Positions 24,987 through 32,460 of a stretch of 64,000 nt of DNA are shown here, one piece after another. Source of the DNA: VAXT01 sp963827725 (GTDB lineage: Bacteria; Actinomycetota; Thermoleophilia; Gaiellales; Gaiellaceae). Each line of letters opens with the position of its first letter. The stretch's first letter is position 1. The position numbers and the translations under genes are program-made. The DNA lies in contig CAWHBM010000001.1 of the NCBI GenBank assembly GCA_963827725.1, positions 1,674,001 through 1,738,000 on the forward strand, given 5' to 3'. The notes under the pieces are model-generated. The model ran no database searches and was not told where the DNA came from. It saw nothing but the letters and a program-made list of their open reading frames with translations.

Positions 24987-25448
24987 TCAGATGAGCAGGC
25001 GGAAGAACACGAAGTCCCGATGAGGCTTTCGTTTGAGCAGCGTCACGGTCAATGAGCCGCGCACGTTGTCGTAGTAACCGGTGCCGCCGACCACGGCCAG
25101 CACGTAGAACTGGCGGTAAACCAGGCTTCCTGCCACGACGATCTTCCCCTTCGGGAGCGAGAAGGTCCCGTTGCATTGGCGGGAAAACCGCCCTGTATAG
25201 GTGCATACGAGCTCGGCGTGGCCGATTGCCTTCCGGGTGATTCCCTTGTTGTAGAGCAACTCCCGAATGACGAGGAGATCGCCGGCTCCCCGGCCCGGAG
25301 CGCCGCGGTCGACAAATTGCTGGGTCAGGCCGAGCGTCGTCAGCCGGATCGGTCCGGGCTTCGTCAACTCGGGCGAGCCGAAGCTCGTGGAGCCGCCGAC
25401 GAGCCCCAGCCCAAGCCCGATTGAAATGGCGAGAAGCGTCTTCTTCAT
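24987..25448 (-). CDS. secreted allene-oxide-cyclase/dirigent-like beta-barrel protein
   Basis: A 153-residue protein with a signal peptide (MKKTLLAISIGLGLGLVGGSTSFG). The mature part ends with AVVGGTGYYDNVRGSLTVTLLKRK, close to the VAGGTGxYxxxRG signature of small AOC/dirigent-type barrels in bacteria, preceded by CTYTGRFSRQCNGTFSLPKGKIVVAG. Two Cys may form a disulfide. Start fixed by the signal peptide; a GGGAG Shine-Dalgarno lies just before. It directly follows the histidine kinase gene by 16 bases. Biological role unknown. Confidence 0.8.
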   Translation of the reverse strand: MKKTLLAISIGLGLGLVGGSTSFGSPELTKPGPIRLTTLGLTQQFVDRGAPGRGAGDLLVIRELLYNKGITRKAIGHAELVCTYTGRFSRQCNGTFSLPKGKIVVAGSLVYRQFYVLAVVGGTGYYDNVRGSLTVTLLKRKPHRDFVFFRLLI

Positions 25449-25464
25449 TCTCCCTAGCCCCTTT

Positions 25465-27033
25465 CTACTTCGTCGATTCATTTCCTGGCTGAGGCCGCCC
25501 GTTGCCACCGCTCTCGGCGCTCGGAAGCTCGAACCAGAAGCTGGCTCCCTCCCCCTCAACGCTCGCGAAGCCGATGTGACCGCCTTGCGACTCGACGATG
25601 TCCCGCGAGACGGCAAGGCCGAGCCCCGTGCCTGGAATTCCGCTCGCGGCCACGTCGCCGCGAAAGAATTTCGTGAAGATCCGAGTGTGTTGGCTCCTCG
25701 GAATGCCGATGCCCTGGTCGCGCACCTGCACCCGAACCGCATCCTCGTCTTGCCGGGCGGCAACCGAGACGACACCGCCCTGCGGAGAGTACTTGATCGC
25801 GTTCGAGAGCAGGTTGCCGATCACCTGCCGGAGCCGGGAAGAGTCGCCTCGCACGCGCAACGGCTCTGTCGGCAGGTCGAGCTCGAGCCGATGCTTCGCG
25901 CTCTGCGCGCGGTAGATCTGCGTTTCGTCCTTGATCAGGGCGCCGATGTCGAGGACGTCGTCGGCCAAGTCGAGGTGTCCCTCCTCGATGCGGCGAATGT
26001 CGAGGAATTGGTCGATGAGCTCCGACAGCCGCCTCGCCTGCGCGTCGATGACCCCGAGGTAGTGCCGGCGGACATCCGGCCGGAGGTCGCGCCTGAGGAG
26101 AAGAGACGTGAATCCACGAACGCCCGCCAGGGGTGTGCGCAACTCGTGCGACACGGTGTTCACGAGCTCCGACTGCTGTCGGTCGCTTTCCCGCAGACGG
26201 GCGTTTTGATGCTCCAACTCGGTGCGCGTGCCCTCGAGGCGCTCCGCCGTCTCGTTGAACGCCCGGGTCAGCTCCCCGACTTCGCCAGGCGCGCTCTCCC
26301 GTAGACGAATCGAGAAGTTGCCGCCGGCGAGCTCTGCGGCTCCTGCCGCCGCCTCTCGAACGGGCCGTGCAATCGAGCGGGCGAGGTAGGCGGCGAATGC
26401 GACGATGAACAGAGCTGAGAGCGCAAGCCCTGCGATGCCGAATGCAGTGGCCTGTTCGGATTTGTCAGCCGCCGAGCGCGCCCGGGACGCGGCAAGCGTG
26501 TCCTCGGCGTAGCGAAACTCGTCGAACTGCAGGCGGATCTCGTCGATCCGGCGCTTCCCCTCGATCGCGGTCGCATCTCGGCCGGCGGCGAGGCTCCCAG
26601 CCTGGACGAAGCCGAGGACCGGATCCGCATACTCGCTCAAGTACTGGCGAATCTGAGCGGTCAGCGCTCGTGCCCTTCGTCGCTGCTGCGACTCGCGCGC
26701 GACGAGCTTCTCGAGGCGCGTGATGCTCCCCTGCATCGCCGGGCGTGCCTCGTAGTAGGTCGTGAGGAACTGCGGCTTGGCCGTGATCACGTAGCCACGG
26801 AGGCCGGCGTCGACGTCGAGCACCAGGTTCTCGAGCTCGAGCGTCGCAACAGTGACGTCCTTCGACCGGGCTTCATCCTCGGTCGCGCTTCGAAGCGCCG
26901 ACAGAGCAAGGGTGAGGCCGACGAACACGGCCGCGACGAGGAGTGCGACGACCGCGCTCGCCGCGACCATCCGCGTCGCCAACGAAAGTGATGAGGTCTG
27001 CCTCACCGCGCCGCCAGGAGCCGTTCCAGACAT
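25465..27033 (-). CDS. membrane sensor histidine kinase (CHASE3-HAMP-HisKA-HATPase)
   Basis: About 522 residues from MSGTAPGGAVRQ. One N-terminal helix (VVALLVAAVFVGLTLAL), an extracellular CHASE3 domain (VLDVDAGLRGYVITAKPQFLTTYYEARP), a second helix, HAMP (RSIARPVREAAAGAAELAGGNFSIRL), HisKA with phospho-His in VSHELRTPLAGVRGF, and an ATPase domain with NLLSNAIKYSP, DQGIGIP and PGTGLGLAVSRDIVESQGG. All catalytic boxes are intact. Its start lies 31 bases inside the response regulator gene. Signal unknown; its regulator has no DNA-binding domain. Confidence 0.93.
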   Translation of the reverse strand: MSGTAPGGAVRQTSSLSLATRMVAASAVVALLVAAVFVGLTLALSALRSATEDEARSKDVTVATLELENLVLDVDAGLRGYVITAKPQFLTTYYEARPAMQGSITRLEKLVARESQQRRRARALTAQIRQYLSEYADPVLGFVQAGSLAAGRDATAIEGKRRIDEIRLQFDEFRYAEDTLAASRARSAADKSEQATAFGIAGLALSALFIVAFAAYLARSIARPVREAAAGAAELAGGNFSIRLRESAPGEVGELTRAFNETAERLEGTRTELEHQNARLRESDRQQSELVNTVSHELRTPLAGVRGFTSLLLRRDLRPDVRRHYLGVIDAQARRLSELIDQFLDIRRIEEGHLDLADDVLDIGALIKDETQIYRAQSAKHRLELDLPTEPLRVRGDSSRLRQVIGNLLSNAIKYSPQGGVVSVAARQDEDAVRVQVRDQGIGIPRSQHTRIFTKFFRGDVAASGIPGTGLGLAVSRDIVESQGGHIGFASVEGEGASFWFELPSAESGGNGRPQPGNESTK

Positions 27034-27398
27034 CTCTTCAGCTCGTCGGGGTCGAACGGCTTCGTGACGAAACCCCAAGCACCGGCCTCGAGAGCCTCTT
27101 CCCGCTTCTCCGGCCAGGCGCTGACGACCAGCACCGGGATGTCCCGCAGCCGCTCGTCGCTGCGAAGCTCGGCGAGCACGTCGAGGCCGCTACGAAGAGG
27201 AAGCATCAGGTCGAGGGTCACGGCGTCGGGCATGAGCTCGCGGATCAGCTCGAGCGCGACGATCCCATCGTTTGCCTCGGCGAACCGGTAGCCGGAGTCG
27301 AGCGAGGCGCGAACGAGCTCGCGCAGCATCGGTTCGTCGTCGCAGATGACAACGGTCCTTGCGTCGCCGCAGATAACGACGGCCCTCTCGTCTTCCAT
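27003..27398 (-). CDS. single-domain response regulator
   Basis: A 131-residue receiver protein with no output domain. TVVICDDEPMLRELV supplies the acidic pair, DAVTLDLMLPLRSG the phosphoacceptor Asp, VLVVSAW the Thr/Ser switch position and GFVTKPFDPDEL the conserved Lys. The N terminus carries a 9-residue extra copy of the first strand (AVVICGDAR then TVVICDDEP), from an imperfect 27-bp tandem duplication (27336-27387). The kinase gene overlaps its end. Without an output domain it must act by protein contact, CheY-like, or in a phosphorelay. Start MEDERAVV at 27398. Confidence 0.9.
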   Translation of the reverse strand: MEDERAVVICGDARTVVICDDEPMLRELVRASLDSGYRFAEANDGIVALELIRELMPDAVTLDLMLPLRSGLDVLAELRSDERLRDIPVLVVSAWPEKREEALEAGAWGFVTKPFDPDELKRCLERLLAAR

Positions 27399-27483
27399 GG
27401 TGCAGATCCCAGTTCGTTGCGAAGCTTTCGACTCATCCAAGAGAAAGCGAGAAGTGAGCCTTGGCCCCGGCGGCGTCCAATGC

Positions 27484-27510
27484 AGAAGACCCGCCGTAGC
27501 GGGCCTTCTT
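27484..27510 (-). terminator. terminator after initiator tRNA
   Basis: Hairpin AGAAG-A-CCCGC/CGTA/GCGGG-C-CTTCT just downstream of the tRNA 3' end on its strand, followed by purine/pyrimidine tract. Separates the tRNA from the response regulator promoter region. Confidence 0.75.
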
Positions 27511-27513
27511 CAG

Positions 27514-27587
27514 TAGCGGGGGCAGGATTTGAACCTGCGACCTCCGGGTTATGAGCCCGGCGAGCTACCTGACTGCTCCACCCCGCG
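27514..27587 (-). tRNA. initiator tRNA-fMet (CAT anticodon)
   Basis: Acceptor CGCGGGG pairs with CCCCGC at positions 2-7, leaving an unpaired C1-U72 end as expected for initiators. D-arm GAGCAG...AGCTC, anticodon stem CCGGG/CCCGG containing the GGG:CCC run typical of initiator tRNA, loop CTCATAA giving anticodon CAT, T-arm GCAGG-TTCAAAT-CCTGC, discriminator A. The 3' CCA is not encoded. Confidence 0.95.
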
Positions 27588-27598
27588 GCGTGGCGAGA

Positions 27599-27627
27599 AT
27601 TATAGCCGCTGTTACCTTGGCTGTCTG
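27599..27627 (-). promoter_or_regulatory. promoter of initiator tRNA
   Basis: On the minus strand, a consensus -10 TATAAT (27599-27604) with CAGACA as -35 (27622-27627), spaced 17 bases. Transcription would begin around 27592, just before the tRNA 5' end. The -35 abuts the divergent Ppx/GppA start codon at 27628. Confidence 0.75.
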
Positions 27628-28569
27628 ATGCGCGTAGCCGCAATCGATCTGGGCACGAACACGACTCGCCTGCTCGTCGCGGACGTCGTCGACGGACGCG
27701 TCGAGGAGGTCTCGCGGCGAACGACGATCACCCGGCTCGGTGAGGGCGTCGACTCCCGCCGCAAGCTCCTGCCGCTGCCGGTCGCGCGCGTCCGGAACTG
27801 CCTCACCGACTACCGCCGCGAGCTCGAGTCCCTCGGCGCTGAGCGCGCCCTGCTCGTCGCGACGAGCGCGGTGCGCGACGCGGACAACGGCGAGGCCTTC
27901 CTCGGCGAGATCGAGTGGAGCTACGGGTTCACGACGCGCCTGCTGACCGGAGAGGAAGAGGCCGAGCTCACGCTGCGCGGCGCCTCCGGAGGTCGCGACC
28001 TGCCCGCCGGCGCGGTCGTCGTCGACATCGGGGGCGGCTCGACCGAGCTGATCACGGCCCGCGAGCGCGTCAGCACGGACCTGGGCTCGGTTCGGCTGAC
28101 CGAGCGCGTCCTCGCGTCGGACCCGCCGACCGAGAGAGAGCTCGACTCGTTGGCCGGAACGGTTCAGCTCGTTCTCGCCGAACGGGTGCCCGAAGGAATA
28201 CAGGCCGAGCATGGAATCGGTGTCGCGGGAACGATCACCTCGCTGGCCGCGCTCGACCTCGGGCTCGTCGACTACGAGCCGGGACGGGTACATGGCCACA
28301 AGCTCGGCGAACGCGCGGTCGAGGCTCAGCTCGAGCGACTCGCAGCACTCCCGCTCACGCAGCGCCGCGAGGTGCCGGGGCTCGACCCGGAGCGCGCACC
28401 GGTGATCGTGGCCGGTGCGGTGATCCTCCGCGAGGTCATGCGCTATCTCGGCCTGCCGGAGATCGAAGCGAGCGAACGCGACATCCTGCACGGCGCCGCG
28501 CTCGAGGCGGCCAAGCTCCCCGAGCCAGTCGAGGGCGACGCGCCACCGGGCGCCTACACCTGCTGCTGA
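27628..28569 (+). CDS. Ppx/GppA-family exopolyphosphatase
   Basis: Exopolyphosphatase or guanosine pentaphosphatase of the actin/Hsp70 ATPase superfamily. At 313 residues it is the short, single-module form common in actinobacteria. MRVAAIDLGTNTTRLLVADV is the phosphate-1 motif; VATSAVRDADNGEAFL, LLTGEEEAEL and VVVDIGGGSTEL follow in order. C-terminal HGAALEAAKL. Acts on polyphosphate or pppGpp, thus possibly in stringent response. Start ATG at 27628; the longer open frame overlaps the tRNA and is not coding. Confidence 0.93.
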   Translation: MRVAAIDLGTNTTRLLVADVVDGRVEEVSRRTTITRLGEGVDSRRKLLPLPVARVRNCLTDYRRELESLGAERALLVATSAVRDADNGEAFLGEIEWSYGFTTRLLTGEEEAELTLRGASGGRDLPAGAVVVDIGGGSTELITARERVSTDLGSVRLTERVLASDPPTERELDSLAGTVQLVLAERVPEGIQAEHGIGVAGTITSLAALDLGLVDYEPGRVHGHKLGERAVEAQLERLAALPLTQRREVPGLDPERAPVIVAGAVILREVMRYLGLPEIEASERDILHGAALEAAKLPEPVEGDAPPGAYTCC

Positions 28570-28988
28570 GGCACCACGCTGAAGCCCTCGCGCCGCGCTG
28601 CCTCCGCGAGCCGGGCGTCGAGCGTTACGAATGGGAGGGCACTCGAGTCGCCGTCGGAGGCGACGATTGCGGCCGCGAGCTGGAGGGCATCTGAAGCGCG
28701 AAGCGGGTGGGTCCGCAGTAGGCGGCGAGCGCCTCGGCGCTGGAGTTCGGCCGGCTCCACCTCCCGCCAGAGATCGATCAGCTCGGCGAGCAGCTCCCTC
28801 CCTCGCTCGGCCTCGCCGGGCGAGATTACCCCCTCACGCTCGACGCGTGCGATCGCCGACTCGCACTCGACCTCGGTTGCCCACCAGACGACCATTTCGG
28901 CGTCGCGGCCTCGCTCCGCGCTCATCGCCGGCGTAGCGGTCTCGTTGAGGATCAGCGGAATGAGCGCGGAGGAATCCCAGAACTTCAG
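28554..28988 (-). CDS. PIN-domain (VapC-like) ribonuclease toxin, CTG start
   Basis: PIN fold, 144 residues when read from CTG at 28988: (L)KFWDSSALIPLILNE, the classic first strand and catalytic Asp of VapC proteins, is in frame only upstream of the first ATG (28925). Later acids: Glu in ATEVECESAIAR, Asp in PLRASDALQLAAAI and Asp in FVTLDARLAEAA. No ATG, GTG or TTG lies near the required start; CTG overlaps the antitoxin stop as CTGA. Expected target: tRNA or rRNA; neutralised by the upstream antitoxin. Ends inside the convergent Ppx/GppA gene. Confidence 0.85.
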   Translation of the reverse strand: MKFWDSSALIPLILNETATPAMSAERGRDAEMVVWWATEVECESAIARVEREGVISPGEAERGRELLAELIDLWREVEPAELQRRGARRLLRTHPLRASDALQLAAAIVASDGDSSALPFVTLDARLAEAARREGFSVVPQQQV

Positions 28989-29278
28989 CGGCCTTCTCTC
29001 CGTTCCTCGAGCAGCGCCTCGAGCGCACCGGTGCCACCTTCGGGCCCAGGCGGTAGCGCCAACCGACTGGCTGGTACGCGACCCCGGCGCCTGGGCGGTC
29101 TGATGACGCCGGCTCGCTCGAGCCGCGCCAGCCGCGCATCGTCAGAGAGCTCCCTCGCCGGGCCGAGCTCTGCCACAGGAACTCCGCGGTCGAGGATCAG
29201 GACCGTCTCGCCCGCCCGGACGCGGTCCAGAAGTGCGCTGAGCTTGTTCTTTGCCTCGGAGATCGACGCGGTTCTCAT
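28985..29278 (-). CDS. Phd/YefM-family antitoxin
   Basis: A 97-residue protein: MRTASISEAKNKLSALLDRVRAGETVLILDRGVPVAELGPA is the Phd/YefM DNA-binding fold. The C-terminal half is basic and Pro-rich (IRPPRRRGRVPASRLALPPGP) and should wrap the toxin. Directly followed by the PIN toxin. Probably autoregulates through the AT-rich palindrome at its start codon. This is the second toxin-antitoxin-like pair in the window. Confidence 0.88.
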   Translation of the reverse strand: MRTASISEAKNKLSALLDRVRAGETVLILDRGVPVAELGPARELSDDARLARLERAGVIRPPRRRGRVPASRLALPPGPEGGTGALEALLEERREGR

Positions 29279-29289
29279 ATAGCTATAAT
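29278..29289 (-). promoter_or_regulatory. palindrome and -10 region of the Phd/PIN operon
   Basis: TATAGCTATA (29278-29287) is a perfect palindrome touching the antitoxin ATG. Read on the minus strand, TATTAT (29284-29289) could be the -10, making a near-leaderless message. AT-rich in a GC-rich context. Autoregulation inferred. Confidence 0.5.
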
Positions 29290-29309
29290 AGCCTACATAT
29301 AAAGGCCTT

Positions 29310-29714
29310 TCAAGCCTTGTCTTCGGTGGACGGTGCGTCGTCCTCGGCGAGACGCCGTTGCAAGAGCTCGCGCGAGAGCACGCCTACGAGCTTGCCGTTA
29401 TCGACGACAGGCACGCGCTCGATGTCCTCGTCCTCGAGGAAGCGAAACGCCTCGTCGATGTTCATCTCGGAGTCGATCGTGTAGTGCGGTTCCTCGGCGA
29501 TCTCGCCCACAGACGTCGTTTTTGGATCGCGGCCTGTGGCGACCACCTCGCGGACGAGAGTCTTACGAGTGACGACTCCGACGAGGCGTCCGTCGTCGCA
29601 GACGAGAACCGCGCGCACCTCGGGTCGCGCGAGCAGCTCACCCGCCTCCTGAGCCGGCGCACCCGCCTCCAGTGTCCGAGGCTCCGGCACCATCGCCTCC
29701 CGCACCTTGCTCAC
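29310..29714 (-). CDS. tandem CBS-domain protein
   Basis: A 134-residue protein that is just two CBS domains: SKVREAMVPEPRTLEAGAPAQEAGELLARPEVRAVLVCDDGRLVGVVTRKTL and SVGEIAEEPHYTIDSEMNIDEAFRFLEDEDIERVPVVDNGKLVGVLSRELL. Such pairs bind adenosine nucleotides. The GTG start overlaps the glutamate dehydrogenase stop (GTGA), so it is co-translated with that enzyme and might tie it to the energy state of the cell; this is inference. Confidence 0.9.
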   Translation of the reverse strand: MSKVREAMVPEPRTLEAGAPAQEAGELLARPEVRAVLVCDDGRLVGVVTRKTLVREVVATGRDPKTTSVGEIAEEPHYTIDSEMNIDEAFRFLEDEDIERVPVVDNGKLVGVLSRELLQRRLAEDDAPSTEDKA

Positions 29715-31000
29715 GGGTAGATCCCCCTCGTCTCGAGCGCACCCGCGACCTCCCGGATCGCAACGACAAGCGCGGCGCTGCGCAGCGAGAGCTGGTTCGC
29801 GTGGGCGTGCTCCCAGACGCGGTCGAAGGCGTCGTTCAGCTTGTCGGCGAGCTTCGCGCGGATCTCCTCGCGGTCCCAGAAAAGCCTGCCGAGATCCTGC
29901 ACCCACTCGAAATACGAGACGGTGACGCCGCCCGCGTTCGTGAGGATGTCCGGCAGGACGACGATCCCCCGTTGGCCGAGAATCTCGTCCGCCTCGAACG
30001 TGGTCGGGCCGTTCGCTCCCTCGGCCACGAGCTTGCAGTCGACCCGCGGTGCATTCTCGGACGTCAGTTGCTCCTCGAGCGCTGCGAGGACGAGGATGTC
30101 GCAGGGGAGCTCGAGCAGCTCGGAGTTCGAGACGTGCTCGGCGTCGGGGTAGTAGGTGAGCGTGCCGTGCTCCGCGACCCACGCCCTGACCGAATCGAGG
30201 TCGAGCCCCTCGGGCGAATAGACCCCGCCGGAGATGTCCGAAACGGCGAGCACCTTGGCTCCGCGCGCAACGAGGTCGCGGGCGGCGATACCGCCTACGT
30301 TGCCGAAGCCCTGAACGACGCAGCCCTGCTCGGCCAGGTTCCAGCCGAGCTTCTGGCACGCGCGCTCGACAACCATGACGACGCCGGCGCCGGTCGCCTC
30401 GCTGCGAAAGACGGAGCCGCCGATCGAAATCGGCTTTCCGGTGACGACCTCGGGAACCGCGTACCCGACCTGCATCGAGTACGTGTCCATCATCCAGGCC
30501 ATCGTCTGCTCGTTCGTCGCCATGTCCGGGGCGGGGATGTCTCGGTCCGGGCCGATCACCGGCAGCAGCTCGATCGTGAAACGCCTGGTCAAGCGCTGCA
30601 CCTCGTCGAGCGACATCGCTCTCGGGTTGCAGCGAACGCCGCCCTTGGCGCCGCCGTACGGGAGCCGCAGGAGCGCGCACTTCCAGGTCATCCACATCGC
30701 GAGAGCCGCGCACTCGCCGAGCGAGACGTGCGGGTCGTAGCGGATGCCGCCCTTCGTCGGCCCGAGCACGCTCGAATGGAGCACGCGGTACCCGGCGTAG
30801 ACGACCCAGCGGTTGTCGTCCATGCGCACGGGGACGCTGACCATGACCGCGCGCTCGGGGTAGTGGAGGCGCTCGGCGGCGGCTTCGTGCACGTCGGCGT
30901 GCGTGAGCGCCTCCTCGAATTGCGCGACAGCGGTGCGAAAGAGCGGCGTGTCCCACTCGAGAGGCTGCTCCTCGACCGAGATCTCGTCGATCCTGGCCAC
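29711..31000 (-). CDS. gdhA: Glu/Leu/Phe/Val (glutamate) dehydrogenase
   Basis: Oxidative deamination of glutamate or reductive amination of 2-oxoglutarate. At 429 residues it is the hexameric class. LGPTKGGIRYDPHVSLGECAALAMWMTWKCALLRLPYGGAKGGVRCNP holds the substrate and catalytic lysines; PAPDMATNEQTMAWMMDTYS the catalytic Asp; VVQGFGNVGGIAARDLVARG the NAD(P) loop; and AEGANGPTT, LTNAGGVTVSYFEWVQ the later blocks. Most like glutamate dehydrogenases of the NAD-type; cofactor not certain. Operon with the CBS protein. Confidence 0.95.
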   Translation of the reverse strand: MARIDEISVEEQPLEWDTPLFRTAVAQFEEALTHADVHEAAAERLHYPERAVMVSVPVRMDDNRWVVYAGYRVLHSSVLGPTKGGIRYDPHVSLGECAALAMWMTWKCALLRLPYGGAKGGVRCNPRAMSLDEVQRLTRRFTIELLPVIGPDRDIPAPDMATNEQTMAWMMDTYSMQVGYAVPEVVTGKPISIGGSVFRSEATGAGVVMVVERACQKLGWNLAEQGCVVQGFGNVGGIAARDLVARGAKVLAVSDISGGVYSPEGLDLDSVRAWVAEHGTLTYYPDAEHVSNSELLELPCDILVLAALEEQLTSENAPRVDCKLVAEGANGPTTFEADEILGQRGIVVLPDILTNAGGVTVSYFEWVQDLGRLFWDREEIRAKLADKLNDAFDRVWEHAHANQLSLRSAALVVAIREVAGALETRGIYP

Positions 31001-31010
31001 GCGCTTGAGT

Positions 31011-31330
31011 CTATTTCGGGCGGACTTGCAGTGTCAGGCCCGTCACGCTCTCGACCACGACCGGCTCCCCCTCCAGGACGCCATCGGGGCAGAGCGCTCC
31101 CCACAGCTCTCCCCTGACCCGCACGCGCCCTCCGGGCCGGCAGTCGCTCGCCGCAATCCCCTCGGCGCCGACGAGAGCTTCCACGCCGATTGCGGGACGC
31201 CGGCGGCGCGAGAACCGGATCCAGAAGCCGCCTCGCCGATCTCGATCGCCATCCCGACGAGGATCGCTGCGACTCCCCAGGGCGTCGGCAGCCAGAAGAC
31301 CGCCAGGAAGATGGCGAAGACGAGGGCTAT
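31011..31330 (-). CDS. NfeD-like membrane protein, frameshifted, start codon unclear
   Basis: Not visible as one frame. The minus strand gives ALVFAIFLAVFWLPTPWGVAAILVG (membrane segments) and, after one shift near 31218, FWIRFSRRRRPAIGVEALVGAEGIAAS with RPGGRVRVRGELWGALCPDGVLEGEPVVVESVTGLTLQVRPK, the OB-fold end of NfeD proteins, with its stop TAG at 31011-31013. NfeD proteins act with membrane proteases or flotillins. No standard start codon fits; an ATA overlaps the preceding transpeptidase stop as ATAG. Short for the family (about 106 residues). Confidence 0.7.
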
Positions 31331-32283
31331 ACGGGAACGATCAGGACCGGCGTCCCGATCCGCACGTGGTCGAAGAGCCAGGTTGCCTCGTCGATGAGCA
31401 TGCGGATGCAGCCGTGCGAGGCCGAGTAGCCGATCGAGGCGGCGTCAGGCGTGCCGTGGATTCCGACGCCGGGCGAGGTGATGCCCATCCAGCGAGTGCC
31501 GAGCGGGTTACCCGGCCCCGGCGGGATCGGCTCCAGGCCTTTCGCCCAGTCGGAATCGGGCGGGCGCCACCAGGGATTTCGCTGCATGTCGACGATGTGG
31601 AAAAGCCCGGTCGGCGTTGGATATTGAGCCGTCCCGGTCGCGACGCGGAACTTGCGAACGACCCGGGTTCCGGCGAAGAGATCGAGCCGGTTTCCGCCTC
31701 GATGGATGACGACGACCGGCCCGAATCTCGCGCGCGAGCGCGTGGGCTTCGTGGGTTTCATGATCAGCTGTAGGCGCGGCCGGATGCGCGATTTCAGCGT
31801 CCGCGAGATCGCATCCGTCATCGTTCGACGCCGCACCGAGCGGCCCCAGCTCGAGTTGCTGATCGCCGGACGCCCGTGGACGAGCCCGAGGAGGTTCGCG
31901 TTCTTGGCGGAACGGCCGAATCGCTCCTCCAGGGCCTCGACGTAGGTTTCGATGCGCGTCCGGTCGACCTCGACCCGGACATCGATGTTCTCGCCGCCCT
32001 TTGCCCGAAGCGCCTCCGAAACAGCATCGCCGGCGGAGACGGCGAGGCCGAAGCTGGATGTAGGCGCGCTCCAGCGGCGGGTGCGCATGCGAAAGCGCAG
32101 CGGAGCGGAGTACCGCGCGATCACCTGCTGCCGGGCCTGTTCGGAATCGAGTCCGCCCATGTTGACGCCGGCGATCTTCACGCCCTGAGCGATCGTCTTC
32201 GGAGGCCCGGCGGACGGCGCGATCGCAACCGCAGCGAACAGGACGAGCACGAGCGAGAGGACAGCGCGCTTCCAGAGCGCCAT
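31327..32283 (-). CDS. L,D-transpeptidase (YkuD domain)
   Basis: Cell-wall cross-linking enzyme outside the membrane. An N-terminal helix (AVLSLVLVLFAAVAIAPSA) anchors or exports it; the next about 150 residues (GVKIAGVNMGGLDSEQARQQVIARY...) resemble the VanW/YoaR-type peptidoglycan-binding region. The catalytic domain carries HGTPDAASIGYSASHGCIRM with the active-site Cys, plus WMGITSPGVGIHG. Start ATG 32283; GTG 32313 is possible. The following NfeD-like gene overlaps its stop. Forms 3-3 cross-links and would be insensitive to most penicillins. Confidence 0.93.
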   Translation of the reverse strand: MALWKRAVLSLVLVLFAAVAIAPSAGPPKTIAQGVKIAGVNMGGLDSEQARQQVIARYSAPLRFRMRTRRWSAPTSSFGLAVSAGDAVSEALRAKGGENIDVRVEVDRTRIETYVEALEERFGRSAKNANLLGLVHGRPAISNSSWGRSVRRRTMTDAISRTLKSRIRPRLQLIMKPTKPTRSRARFGPVVVIHRGGNRLDLFAGTRVVRKFRVATGTAQYPTPTGLFHIVDMQRNPWWRPPDSDWAKGLEPIPPGPGNPLGTRWMGITSPGVGIHGTPDAASIGYSASHGCIRMLIDEATWLFDHVRIGTPVLIVPV

Positions 32284-32460
32284 GGCGACCAGAGAGCAAG
32301 CAGCGCGCTTCACAACCGGATGTTACGGCCAAACAGCGGACGTTGCGACCAATTTCGAGGGTGAGACTCAAACCCTCCGCGGCGCCCGGCAACGTTCCTT
32401 GACTTATGCGAGCAACGAGCGTAGACCTCGTCTGCGGATCGGGGCCGCGAGGAGCGCAGG

